Shown here: positions 1 through 7,414 of the stretch, piece by piece
Layout: each line of letters begins with the position of its first letter
Numbering within the stretch: the first letter of the stretch is position 1
The notes under the pieces: generated by a model
What the model was told of the DNA's origin: nothing
Seen by the model: the letters and a program-made list of their open reading frames with translations, nothing else
Database searches by the model: none
Origin: Deltaproteobacteria bacterium
GTDB lineage: Bacteria; Desulfobacterota; Deferrimicrobia; Deferrimicrobiales; Deferrimicrobiaceae
DNA: 20,020 nt
NCBI GenBank assembly: GCA_025357175.1
Contig: JANXPS010000122.1
Coordinates: 1 to 20,020, forward strand
Direction of reading: 5' to 3'
Position numbers and translations under genes: made by a program

Positions 1-2
1 GG

Positions 3-1196
3 CTCGACGCCCTGATCGTGGCCCAGGCCCGGAGCGGCGATACACCGCTCCGCGTGGCCTTCGCGTCCGAGGCGCTCGCCGACCTGGCCGCCTTCGGATT
101 CACCGACGCCGAGGCCGCGCGCTTCCTGGCCCTCTTCTTCCAGATGCGACGGGCCTTCCACTTCATCCGGGACGGTCTCGTCGGAAACGCCCCGTCGATG
201 AAGGCGCTGCGCAAGCGGCTATGGAACTGCGTGTTCACCCACGACATCCGCTGGTTCGAATCGCGCCTGCGGGAGCGGATGACGGAATTCCCGGTGCTGA
301 TTCTCGGCGAAACCGGGACGGGCAAGGGGGCCGCGGCCGCCGCAATCGGGCGCTCCGGGTTCATTCCGTACGATCCCGCCCGAAAAGGATTCGCCGAGAG
401 TTTCACGCGCAACTTCGTCGCGATCAACCTTTCCCAGTACGCGGAAGGTCTGCTCGAGTCGGAAATGTTCGGTCACCGAAAAGGGGCGTTCACCGGCGCG
501 ATCGAGCACCACGAGGGGCTGTTCAGCCGCTGCGCGCCGAACGGGGTGATCTTCCTCGACGAGATCGGCGACGCGGGCGTGCCGATCCAGATCAAGCTGC
601 TCCAGCTGCTGCAGGACCGGCTGTTCTTCCCGGTCGGAAGCCACGAGGCGTGCCGGTTCGAAGGGCGCGTCATCGCGGCGACGAACCGGCCGCTCGAAAC
701 GCTGCGGCGGGAGGGCCGTTTCCGCGACGACCTGTACTACCGGCTCTGCTCCGACGAGATCACGCTCCCGACCCTCGGGGAGCGGCTCCGGGAGGAACCG
801 GAGGAGCTCGGGCAACTGGTATCGAGCATCCTGGGGCGCCTGGATCCGGGCGCTTCCGCCCGGGAGGAGCGGCTGGTCATGGCTGCCTTGCGGGATGGGG
901 TCGAGCGGGATTACCCGTGGCCGGGCAACGTCCGGGAACTTGAGCAGGCGGTCAAGCGGATCATCCTGACCGGCCGTTTCGACGGGCGGAAACGGGGCGA
1001 ACCTCCGGAGGAAGGCGGATTCGATCGGATATTGGCTGCGATGCGGGAAGGGACGATCGACGCGGATACGCTGCTCGGGCGATACTGCGCGATGCTCTAC
1101 GCCCGATACGGCAATTACGAAGAGGTTGCCCGCCGGACGGGCCTTGACCGCCGCACCGCCAGGAAGTACATCGGGCGCACGACCGGTTCGGGATGA
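3..1196 (+). CDS. Sigma-54-dependent AAA+ transcriptional activator, 5'-truncated by window edge
   Basis: The gene encodes an enhancer-binding protein that would use ATP hydrolysis to open sigma-54 RNA polymerase promoters. The frame is open from the window start, and a GTG at 18 is only the first in-window start codon, so the true start is probably upstream. Counting from that GTG, Walker A is GETGTGKG (97-104), the sigma-54 contact loop is GAFTGA (156-161), Walker B is VIFLDEIGD (177-185), an arginine-finger region RFRDDLYYRL lies near 234-243, and WPGNVRELEQ is at 301-310. A C-terminal Fis-like helix-turn-helix lies around 365-388 (EEVARRTGLDRRTARKYIG). The residues before the AAA+ domain show no receiver, GAF or PAS signature in the visible part. 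The target genes cannot be read from the sequence, and I found no clear -24/-12 promoter in the window. The AAA+ call is secure; the regulated pathway is unknown. Confidence 0.93.
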   Translation, partial: LDALIVAQARSGDTPLRVAFASEALADLAAFGFTDAEAARFLALFFQMRRAFHFIRDGLVGNAPSMKALRKRLWNCVFTHDIRWFESRLRERMTEFPVLILGETGTGKGAAAAAIGRSGFIPYDPARKGFAESFTRNFVAINLSQYAEGLLESEMFGHRKGAFTGAIEHHEGLFSRCAPNGVIFLDEIGDAGVPIQIKLLQLLQDRLFFPVGSHEACRFEGRVIAATNRPLETLRREGRFRDDLYYRLCSDEITLPTLGERLREEPEELGQLVSSILGRLDPGASAREERLVMAALRDGVERDYPWPGNVRELEQAVKRIILTGRFDGRKRGEPPEEGGFDRILAAMREGTIDADTLLGRYCAMLYARYGNYEEVARRTGLDRRTARKYIGRTTGSG

Positions 1197-1209
1197 GTTT
1201 TCTTTGGCC

Positions 1210-2844
1210 ATGAACGACACGCGGAGGTTGCCGGTCCATTATGCGATCGCGGCTGCCCTGGCGGGCATGGTGGCCGTCCTTTACTGGAAAGTCGGCGGAT
1301 ATCCCTTCATGGAATATGACGACCAGCTTTACGTCACCGCGAATCCCGTGGTCCGGCAGGGACTGACCCTTTCCGGAATCCGCTGGGCGTTTACGACGTT
1401 CAGCGCCTCCAACTGGCACCCCCTGACGTGGATTTCGCACATGGCGGACGTCTCCCTTTTTGGGATGGAAGCCGGCGGGCCCCACGTCGTCAACCTCCTC
1501 TTCCATCTGGCGAACACGCTGCTCTTGTTCCACATCCTTCGAAGAATGACCGGGAAAGCGTGGGAGAGCGGCCTCGTCGCCGCCCTGTTCGCGATCCATC
1601 CCCTGCACGTCGAGTCGGTGGCATGGGTCTCCGAGCGCAAGGATGTCCTGAGCACCTTTTTCTGGATGCTGTCCCTTTGGGCCTATGCCCGATATTCGGA
1701 ACGCGCGGGCGTGATGCGGTATCTGCCCATCCCGATGTTCATGGCGCTGGGACTGATGGCCAAGCCGATGCTCGTCACCCTGCCGTTCGTCCTGCTGCTG
1801 CTCGACTACTGGCCGCTGCGCCGCTTCGGACCGTCCGCCCGGCCATCGAGGCTGCTCCTCGAGAAGGTGCCTCTGCTGCTCCTGTCGGCGTTCTCGTGCG
1901 TCGTTTCGCTGATGGCGCAGGAGGGGGCGATCAACACCTTGGGGGAAGCCCCGGTGTGGGTCCGGGTGGGGAATGCGCTGCTGGCGTACGCCGGTTATCT
2001 CGGGAAGACGGTCTGGCCCCGGGGGCTGGCGGTTTTCTACCCCCATCCGGCTTTTTCGGTTTCCCTTCCCCTGGCGGGAGCCGCCGCCTTGCTGCTCGTC
2101 ATCGCGACGGTGGTTGCCGTTCGATATGCCCGCCGCTGTCCCTACCTGCCGGTGGGGTGGTTCTGGTTCCTGGGCACCCTTGTGCCCGTCATCGGGCTCG
2201 TGCAGGTGGGCGGACAGGCCATGGCGGACCGGTATGCGTACGTCCCGCTGGTCGGGATTTTCATGATTGCCGCGTGGGGGCTGGCCGACCTGAAGGAGCG
2301 CTGGGAGATCCCGTCCGTTTTGACCGCGACCGCGGCCGGCGGTTGCCTGGCGGCGCTGATGGCGTGCGCCTGGTTTCAGGTCGGATACTGGAGCGGCACG
2401 GATTCCTTGTTTTCCCGTGCCCTGGAAGTGACCTCCGGCAATTACTTCGCGCACGAGGCTTTGGGAAACAAGGCCGCCCGGGAGGAAAGGCTGGACGAGG
2501 CGCTCACTCATCTCCTCGAGGTGGTGCGCATCAAGCCCGATTCCCCCGAGACCTTCTTTAACATCGGGCGAATTCTCGAGCGCCAGGGGAAAAACGATGA
2601 GGCGATCGCCCGTTTCCGGGAAGCCCTGCGGCTCCGCCCGGGATACGGGGAGGCGCACAGCCGTTTGGGGGCGCTGCTGGCGGGGCAGGGAAATGTCGAC
2701 GAGGGGATGGCCCACATCCAGGAGGCGCTTCGTATTCGCCCCGGGGATCCGGAGGCGAATTACACGATGGGGATGATCCTCGAGCGGCAGGGCAGGTCCG
2801 ATGAGGCAAAGGGGCATTACAGGAAAGCCTTCGGACCGAAGTGA
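1210..2844 (+). CDS. GT-C-fold membrane glycosyltransferase-like protein with C-terminal TPR repeats
   Basis: A 544-residue multi-pass membrane protein with a soluble tetratricopeptide tail, resembling bacterial relatives of TMTC/protein O-mannosyltransferases. After a first membrane helix (about 10-27), the first loop carries an acidic EYDD motif (35-38) typical of GT-C enzymes, followed by NWHPLTW (68-74) and HPLHVESVAW (130-139). About nine further hydrophobic segments follow, with LLLLDYWPLRRF and ADRYAYVPLVG as further family motifs. Roughly the last 130 residues form about four TPR units (DEALTHLLEVVRIKP, DEAIARFREALRLRP, DEGMAHIQEALRIRP, DEAKGHYRKAF). The ATG at 1210 is chosen because the protein then begins just before the first membrane helix; an in-frame start at 1126 would overlap the regulator gene. 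The Shine-Dalgarno is weak. The donor and acceptor are unknown and enzyme activity is inferred from fold motifs only. A paralogue lies at the right end of the window on the opposite strand. Confidence 0.85.
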   Translation: MNDTRRLPVHYAIAAALAGMVAVLYWKVGGYPFMEYDDQLYVTANPVVRQGLTLSGIRWAFTTFSASNWHPLTWISHMADVSLFGMEAGGPHVVNLLFHLANTLLLFHILRRMTGKAWESGLVAALFAIHPLHVESVAWVSERKDVLSTFFWMLSLWAYARYSERAGVMRYLPIPMFMALGLMAKPMLVTLPFVLLLLDYWPLRRFGPSARPSRLLLEKVPLLLLSAFSCVVSLMAQEGAINTLGEAPVWVRVGNALLAYAGYLGKTVWPRGLAVFYPHPAFSVSLPLAGAAALLLVIATVVAVRYARRCPYLPVGWFWFLGTLVPVIGLVQVGGQAMADRYAYVPLVGIFMIAAWGLADLKERWEIPSVLTATAAGGCLAALMACAWFQVGYWSGTDSLFSRALEVTSGNYFAHEALGNKAAREERLDEALTHLLEVVRIKPDSPETFFNIGRILERQGKNDEAIARFREALRLRPGYGEAHSRLGALLAGQGNVDEGMAHIQEALRIRPGDPEANYTMGMILERQGRSDEAKGHYRKAFGPK

Positions 2845-2860
2845 ACCGCAGCGCAAGTGC

Positions 2861-2890
2861 TGTTTGCCCCTGTTTGCCCCTGTTTGCCCC
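2861..2890. repeat. Three perfect tandem copies of the decamer TGTTTGCCCC
   Basis: Copies lie at 2861-2870, 2871-2880 and 2881-2890 with no mismatch. They end exactly at a TTGACA hexamer (2891-2896) of a probable promoter for rplS. The 7-mer GTTTGCC in the last copy (2882-2888) is the reverse complement of GGCAAAC at 2899-2905, so a stem can form across the -35 hexamer. The arrangement could be an operator or an accidental slippage product. Confidence 0.9.
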
Positions 2891-2919
2891 TTGACAGCGG
2901 CAAACGGCTGTAATAGATT
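2891..2919 (+). promoter_or_regulatory. Probable sigma70-type promoter for rplS-rnhB-yraN
   Basis: A perfect -35 hexamer TTGACA (2891-2896) is followed after 17 nt by TAGATT (2914-2919, 4 of 6 matches to TATAAT). The predicted transcription start near 2926 gives a leader of about 40 nt before rplS. A second TTGACA at 2918-2923 has no good -10 partner. The element is at a normal position for a ribosomal protein transcript that no longer sits behind trmD. Confidence 0.55.
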
Positions 2920-2966
2920 GACAGGTCTCATTTTGAACGGTCAATGAATCCATGAAGGTGGGCGAC

Positions 2967-3398
2967 ATGAATCTCCTGCAGGAACTCGAACTGTCCAATC
3001 TGCGCACCGATTTCCCGGCGTTCAACGCCGGCGACACGGTCCGCGTTTACTCGCGCATCAAGGAAGGCGACAAGGAGCGGACGCAGTATTTCGATGGCAT
3101 CGTCATCGGCTTCCACCGCAACGGCATCTCCTCGACCTTCAAGGTGCGGAAAGAATCCTACGGCGTCGGCGTCGAGCGAACCTACCCGATGCACTCCCCG
3201 CTGCTCGAAAAGATCGAGGTCAAGAAGCGGGGCGACGTCCGTCGCGCCAAGCTGTTCTTCCTGCGCGAAGTGTCGGGCAAGAAGGCGCGCATCAAGGAGA
3301 AGAAAGACTGGATCTCCAAGAAGAGCCTCAAGGTTCCTTCGCAGGGCGCAGCCACCCAGACGCTCGAGCCGGCAGCACCCGAAGCGACCGCCGAATAG
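2967..3398 (+). CDS. rplS: 50S ribosomal protein L19
   Basis: Structural protein of the large ribosomal subunit at the 30S-50S interface. The 143-residue product shows the L19 core: FNAGDTVRVYSRIKEGDKER, QYFDGIVIGF, FKVRKESYGVGVERTYP, HSPLLEKIEVKKRGDVRRAK and LFFLRE. The ATG at 2967 is preferred because AAGGTGGG (2955-2962) gives a correctly spaced ribosome binding site and the protein then begins MNLLQELE as L19 proteins do; an in-frame ATG at 2952 would add five residues. The protein is longer than the usual 115-120 residues owing to a C-terminal tail ending in alanine- and glutamate-rich sequence (LEPAAPEATAE). It is followed at once by rnhB and yraN. The usual upstream partners rpsP-rimM-trmD are absent. 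Confidence 0.97.
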   Translation: MNLLQELELSNLRTDFPAFNAGDTVRVYSRIKEGDKERTQYFDGIVIGFHRNGISSTFKVRKESYGVGVERTYPMHSPLLEKIEVKKRGDVRRAKLFFLREVSGKKARIKEKKDWISKKSLKVPSQGAATQTLEPAAPEATAE

Positions 3399-3408
3399 CT
3401 CCACCCGC

Positions 3409-4008
3409 TTGGACGGCTTCGAGGCCCAGGCCCGCGCGAACGGATTTTTCGCGCCCGCCGGTGTCGACGAGGCTGGCAGGGGACCGCTGGCGGGTCCGGT
3501 CGTCGCCGCCGCAGTGATTCTCCCCGAGGGGTACGACCACCCAGCGATTCGCGATTCGAAGGCCCTTTCCCACCTTGCGCGGGAAAGGGCCTTTTCTTTC
3601 ATCATCGCCGACGCGGTCGCCTATGCGATCGCCGAGGCCTCTCCCCTTGAAATAGACACCGTCAACATCCTGCAGGCGTCGCTTCTGGCGATGCGGCGCG
3701 CGGTCGAGAAACTCTCCGTCCCGGCCGATTTCCTGTACGTCGACGGGACGTTTCCCGTGCCGTGCTCCCTTCCTCAAACCCCGCTGGTCAGGGGCGACGC
3801 GCGCTGCCGGTCGGTCGCCGCCGCCTCGATCCTGGCCAAGGTGACGCGCGACGCGTCGATGGTCGAATTCGACCGGCTCTATCCCGGATACGGATTCGCC
3901 GGACACAAGGGCTATCCGACCAAAGCCCATTACGCGGCGATCCGGCGGCTCGGTCCCTGCCCGATCCACCGGACGACCTTTCGCGGCGTGCTCGAAAATG
4001 GCGATTGA
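3409..4008 (+). CDS. rnhB: Ribonuclease HII
   Basis: Endonuclease that cleaves the RNA strand of RNA-DNA hybrids and removes single ribonucleotides from DNA; cytoplasmic and metal dependent. The 199-residue product has AGVDEAGRGPLAGPV (17-31) with catalytic D20 and E21, DSKAL (49-53), YVDGT with D112, and the GDARCRSVAAASILAKVTRD block (129-148), in which D130 is the likely fourth acidic residue. YGFAGHKGYPTKAH completes the family pattern. The start is taken as TTG at 3409, ten bases after the rplS stop. It gives a normal N-terminus (DGFEAQARANGFF), and no ATG or GTG fits before the DEAGRG motif without running deep into rplS. No clear ribosome binding site is visible, so translation is probably coupled to rplS. 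It overlaps yraN by 11 nt. Confidence 0.93.
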   Translation: MDGFEAQARANGFFAPAGVDEAGRGPLAGPVVAAAVILPEGYDHPAIRDSKALSHLARERAFSFIIADAVAYAIAEASPLEIDTVNILQASLLAMRRAVEKLSVPADFLYVDGTFPVPCSLPQTPLVRGDARCRSVAAASILAKVTRDASMVEFDRLYPGYGFAGHKGYPTKAHYAAIRRLGPCPIHRTTFRGVLENGD

Positions 4009-4381
4009 TCCGCGGCGGGCGGCGGGACGAGAGGCCGAGGGGGTGGCTGCGAGGCACCTCGAGTCGCTGGGAATGACCGTCGTCGGGCGAAACGTGCGTG
4101 CGGGCCGGGGGGAGATCGACCTGGTGGCGCGCGACGGCTCGACGCTCGTCTTCGTCGAGGTGCGATATCGCGAAAGCGACGCGTTCGGCCCGCCCGAGGA
4201 CTCGGTCGGGGCGCTCAAGCGGCTGCGCGTGGTACGGGCGGCGAAAAGCTACCTGGCGGAGATCGGCCCGGCAGGCTGGAAAGAGGCGAGATTCGACGTG
4301 GTGGCGGTGGAAGGAAGCGGGGAAGCGCCCGTCATCCGGCACTTCCCCGCGGCGTTCGATGCGAAGGGAAAGGCGCTTTAG
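3998..4381 (+). CDS. YraN family protein (UPF0102), nuclease-fold
   Basis: A 127-residue member of the YraN/UPF0102 family, which has a restriction-endonuclease-like fold. The signature residues are visible: GREAEGVAARHLESLGM near the N-terminus, then RAGRGEIDLVARDG and TLVFVEVRYRES, the E-D-ExK-like core being partly replaced (EVR rather than EVK). A pattern KRLRVVRAAKSYLAE follows. The gene overlaps rnhB by 11 nt, and rplS-rnhB-yraN looks like one transcription unit. The cellular role of the family is poorly defined, with suggested links to DNA processing. It is convergent with the phosphofructokinase gene, separated by 18 nt. Confidence 0.9.
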   Translation: MAIDPRRAAGREAEGVAARHLESLGMTVVGRNVRAGRGEIDLVARDGSTLVFVEVRYRESDAFGPPEDSVGALKRLRVVRAAKSYLAEIGPAGWKEARFDVVAVEGSGEAPVIRHFPAAFDAKGKAL

Positions 4382-4398
4382 CCGCCCTATCCCGGCGG
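4382..4398. terminator. Small hairpin between convergent yraN and phosphofructokinase genes
   Basis: CCGCC (4382-4386) pairs with GGCGG (4394-4398) over a 7-nt loop. It fills the 18-nt convergent gap. There is no T-run on either side, so an intrinsic terminator role is only tentative. Confidence 0.25.
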
Positions 4399-4399
4399 A

Positions 4400-5428
4400 C
4401 TATCCGAAAAAGGTCGAGGCCAGCGCGTAGATTTCCGGATCGACGGTCTTGAGCTTGCCGGCGACCTCGGAGAGCGGGATCGCCACGATCTCGTTGCCGC
4501 GCAGCGCGGCCATCTTCCCGAATTCACCCCGCATGACCATTTCGGCTGCGAAGACGCCGTAGCGGGTGGCGAGCACCCGGTCGTGCGCGGTCGGGGTTCC
4601 GCCCCGCTGGGTGTGGCCCAGGACGACGCAGCGCGTCTCGAACTTGGTGCGATTTTCGATCTCGCGCGCCAGGATTTGCGAGACGCCTCCCAGCCGGATG
4701 TGCCCGAACTCGTCGAGGTCCTTCTTGGAGGCCTCGAGCCCGGAACCTTCGGTGAACTCGATTCCCTCGGCCACGACGACGACGCTGAAGCTCTTGCCTC
4801 GCGCGTGCCGCCTGCGGATGACGTCGCAAACCACTTCGATGTCGACCGGTCTTTCGGGAATGAGCGTGAGGTCGGCGCCGCCCGCAAGTCCCGCGAAGAT
4901 GGCGATCCAGCCGACGTGGCGCCCCATGACCTCGACGAGCATGACCCGGTTGTGCGCCTCGGCGGTGGTGTGGATGCGGTCGATCGCCTCGGTCGCGATG
5001 CTGACGGCCGTGTCGAAGCCGAAGGTGAAGTCGGTGCCGAACAGGTCGTTGTCGATCGTCTTGGGCACGCCGACGACCGGCAGTCCCATCTCGGCGAAGC
5101 GGGCGGTGCAGCCCATCGTCCCCTCGCCGCCGATGACCACGAGCCCCTCGAGCCCCATCAGCCGGAAATTCTTGATCACGGTTTCGGCGCCGCCCGGGTT
5201 CTTGAACGGATTGCAGCGCGAGGTGCCGATGATGGTGCCGCCCAGATGCAGGATGCCGGAGGCCGTCTTCGAGTCGAGCTCGATATACGAATTGTCGAGC
5301 AGCCCCTGCCATCCGTTGCGGACGCCGACGACCTGCGAACCGCTCTTGTGCGCCTTGCGGACCACCGCCCGGATGACCGCGTTAAGCCCGGGGCAGTCGC
5401 CCCCTCCCGTCAACACGCCGATCTTCAT
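4400..5428 (-). CDS. pfkA: 6-phosphofructokinase (ATP- or PPi-dependent)
   Basis: Phosphorylates fructose 6-phosphate to fructose 1,6-bisphosphate in glycolysis; if PPi-dependent the reaction is reversible. The 342-residue product has GGGDCPGLNAVIR (8-20), GTSRCNPF (68-75), GGEGTMG (100-106), the catalytic loop PKTIDND (122-128) and MGRHVGW (168-174). Donor-specificity positions are mixed: glycine (G103) at the site equivalent to E. coli G104, as in ATP enzymes, but lysine (K123) at the site equivalent to E. coli G124, as in PPi and mixed-substrate PFKs. The phosphoryl donor is therefore undecided. The start ATG (5428 on the complement) is preceded by an AGGGAG ribosome binding site. The gene diverges from iorA and is convergent with yraN. 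Confidence 0.95.
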   Translation of the reverse strand: MKIGVLTGGGDCPGLNAVIRAVVRKAHKSGSQVVGVRNGWQGLLDNSYIELDSKTASGILHLGGTIIGTSRCNPFKNPGGAETVIKNFRLMGLEGLVVIGGEGTMGCTARFAEMGLPVVGVPKTIDNDLFGTDFTFGFDTAVSIATEAIDRIHTTAEAHNRVMLVEVMGRHVGWIAIFAGLAGGADLTLIPERPVDIEVVCDVIRRRHARGKSFSVVVVAEGIEFTEGSGLEASKKDLDEFGHIRLGGVSQILAREIENRTKFETRCVVLGHTQRGGTPTAHDRVLATRYGVFAAEMVMRGEFGKMAALRGNEIVAIPLSEVAGKLKTVDPEIYALASTFFG

Positions 5429-5497
5429 GCACTGCTCCCTTCGAGACGAAAAGCGTTTAATTACTGGTCGGCATCCGGGCCCTGAAAATTCACTGGA

Positions 5498-5506
5498 ATT
5501 ATCGCA
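5498..5506 (-). promoter_or_regulatory. Possible extended -10 promoter for phosphofructokinase gene
   Basis: Read on the complement, TGCGATAAT matches an extended -10 element (TGn followed by GATAAT). No convincing -35 is present, which is tolerated for extended -10 promoters. It would place the start about 60 nt before the ATG. Confidence 0.3.
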
Positions 5507-5574
5507 CAGGAACGGCTCCGGGAGGCGTCCCAACCGCTGGAAGGCGGCCGGAAGTTGTGGTAATTTGAAGCGTT

Positions 5575-5580
5575 TACAAT
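5575..5580 (+). promoter_or_regulatory. Possible -10 hexamer for the iorA operon
   Basis: TACAAT (5 of 6 matches) lies 25 nt before the iorA start. The matching -35 is weak (AAGTTG at 5552-5557, 17-nt spacer), so this is a tentative site or one that needs an activator. Confidence 0.3.
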
Positions 5581-5605
5581 CCACGCGACATGAAAGGGGA
5601 AGGGA

Positions 5606-7414
5606 GTGTCCGTCCCGACCAAGGAAACCCTCGTGCTGCTTTCGGGAAACGAGGCCATCGCGCGCGGCGCATTCGAAGCCGGCGTCAAGGTCGCCTCCGC
5701 TTATCCGGGCACGCCAAGCACCGAAATACTCGAGAATTTCGCAAAATATGAAGGTGTCTACGCCGAGTGGGCGCCCAACGAAAAGGTGTCGGTCGAGGTG
5801 GCGATCGGCGCCTCGATGGCGGGCGTCCGGGCGCTTTCCACGATGAAGCACGTCGGCGTCAACGTGGCCGCCGACCCGATCTTCACCGCATCCTATACCG
5901 GCGTCCGGGGCGGGTTGGTCATCGTCGCGGCCGACGACCCCGAGATGCACTCCTCCCAGAACGAGCAGGACAGCCGGCACTACGCCGTCGCAGCCAAGAT
6001 CCCGATGCTCGAGCCGTCCGATTCGGCCGAGGCGCGCGAATTCACGCTGCTGGCCTACGATCTCTCCGAAAAATACGACACGCCGTTCTTCCTTCGTTCC
6101 ACGACGCGCATCGCCCATGCGAAGGGGGCCGTGCGGATCGGCGATCCCGTCGTTCCGCCCGTCGAGCCGGGCATCGTCCGGGACGCGGCCAAGTGGGTGA
6201 TGCTGCCGGTCAACGCCCGGCGGCGCCACGTCCTGGTCGAGGAACGCACCCGTGCGCTGGTCGAATACGCCGAAACGTCGGGCATCAACCGGATCGAACC
6301 GGGAAGCCGGGCGCTGGGCATCGTCACCAGCGGCGTTTCCTACCAGTACGTCAAGGAGGCGTTTCCCGAGGCGTCGGTGCTCAAGCTGGGGATGGCCTGG
6401 CCGATGCCCGAAAAGATGATCCTCGACTTCGCGGCCGGCGTCGACCGGCTTGTCGTCGTTGAGGAGCTCGACCCGCACATCGAGACGCATGTCAAGGCGC
6501 TCGGCCTGAAGGCGCAGGGGAAGGAGCTCATCCCGATCTGCGGCGAACTCGATCCCCGGATCGTCCGCGAGGGGATCACCGGGGAAAGGGGATCCGCGCA
6601 TTCCCCCGAAAGAGTGCCCAACCGCCCGCCCAACCTGTGTCCGGGCTGCCCGCACCGGGGGCTGTTCTTCGTGCTCAACAAGCTGAAGGCGATCGTTTCG
6701 GGCGACATCGGCTGCTACACGCTGGCGGCGCTTCCCCCCCTCTCGGCAATGGACCTGTGCGTCTGCATGGGCGCATCCGTGGGCGCGGCGCACGGCATCG
6801 AGAAGGCGCTGGGCAAGGGGGCGCACGGCCAGGTCGTAGCGGTCATCGGCGACTCGACCTTTCTGCACTCCGGCATCACCGGCCTGATCGACATCGTCTA
6901 CAACCGGGGCAATTCCACGGTCATCATCCTCGACAACGGCATCACCGCGATGACCGGCGCACAGGAAAACCCGTCGACCGGCAAGACGCTGCAGGGCAAG
7001 CCCACGCACCGGATCGACTTCGTTGCGCTGTGCCGGGCGATCGGCGTCGCGCACGTCTATCCGGTCGATCCCCACGACATGGAGGCCACCGAAGTCGTGC
7101 TCAAGCGCGAAATGGCGCGCGAGGCGCCGTCGGTCGTCATTACGCAGGCGTTGTGCGCGCTTTTGCCCGAACACCGCAGGGCCGAGCGGCCGGTCTACGA
7201 AGTTTCGCCAGCGGCTTGCGTCGGATGCAAGGCGTGCTCGAAGCTGGGCTGCCCGGCGATCGAGTGGGTGCCGTACACCCCCGAGGACGCCGCTCTGGCG
7301 GGCAAGAAGCCGGCCCAGAAGGGCGTGACGCGGATCAACCCGCTGCTGTGCGACGGCTGCGGCCAATGCCCACCCCTGTGCAAATTCAATGCGATCCTGA
7401 GGAAGAGCCAGTGA
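5606..7414 (+). CDS. iorA: Indolepyruvate:ferredoxin oxidoreductase, alpha subunit
   Basis: Catalytic subunit of the thiamine-pyrophosphate enzyme that converts arylpyruvates (indolepyruvate, phenylpyruvate) plus CoA and oxidised ferredoxin to arylacetyl-CoA, CO2 and reduced ferredoxin; the reverse carboxylation is used biosynthetically in some anaerobes. The 602-residue product starts at GTG 5606 behind AAAGGGGA. An N-terminal pyruvate-oxidoreductase-type domain begins with SAYPGTPSTEILENFA. CPGCPHRG and GDIGCYTL precede the TPP site, which includes GDSTFLHSGITGLIDIVYN (GDS...N pattern) and ENPSTGKTLQG. The C-terminus is a two-cluster ferredoxin domain with cysteines at 538, 541, 544, 549 and 582, 585, 588, 592, so all eight [4Fe-4S] ligands are present. 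The stop overlaps the iorB start. Exact substrate preference cannot be read from sequence. Confidence 0.95.
   Translation: MSVPTKETLVLLSGNEAIARGAFEAGVKVASAYPGTPSTEILENFAKYEGVYAEWAPNEKVSVEVAIGASMAGVRALSTMKHVGVNVAADPIFTASYTGVRGGLVIVAADDPEMHSSQNEQDSRHYAVAAKIPMLEPSDSAEAREFTLLAYDLSEKYDTPFFLRSTTRIAHAKGAVRIGDPVVPPVEPGIVRDAAKWVMLPVNARRRHVLVEERTRALVEYAETSGINRIEPGSRALGIVTSGVSYQYVKEAFPEASVLKLGMAWPMPEKMILDFAAGVDRLVVVEELDPHIETHVKALGLKAQGKELIPICGELDPRIVREGITGERGSAHSPERVPNRPPNLCPGCPHRGLFFVLNKLKAIVSGDIGCYTLAALPPLSAMDLCVCMGASVGAAHGIEKALGKGAHGQVVAVIGDSTFLHSGITGLIDIVYNRGNSTVIILDNGITAMTGAQENPSTGKTLQGKPTHRIDFVALCRAIGVAHVYPVDPHDMEATEVVLKREMAREAPSVVITQALCALLPEHRRAERPVYEVSPAACVGCKACSKLGCPAIEWVPYTPEDAALAGKKPAQKGVTRINPLLCDGCGQCPPLCKFNAILRKSQ

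Noticed and set aside
961..2931. Long minus-strand open frame opposite the left-end GT-C/TPR gene
   Set aside because: The composition is Gly/Arg/Gln-rich with no domain motifs, whereas the opposite strand encodes a clear membrane/TPR protein.
4400..7366. A very long open frame on the minus strand running from the phosphofructokinase gene through iorA
   Set aside because: Only the part from 5428 to 4400 has phosphofructokinase motifs and a ribosome binding site. The rest is the antisense of iorA and is low-complexity Arg/Asp-rich, a typical high-GC shadow.
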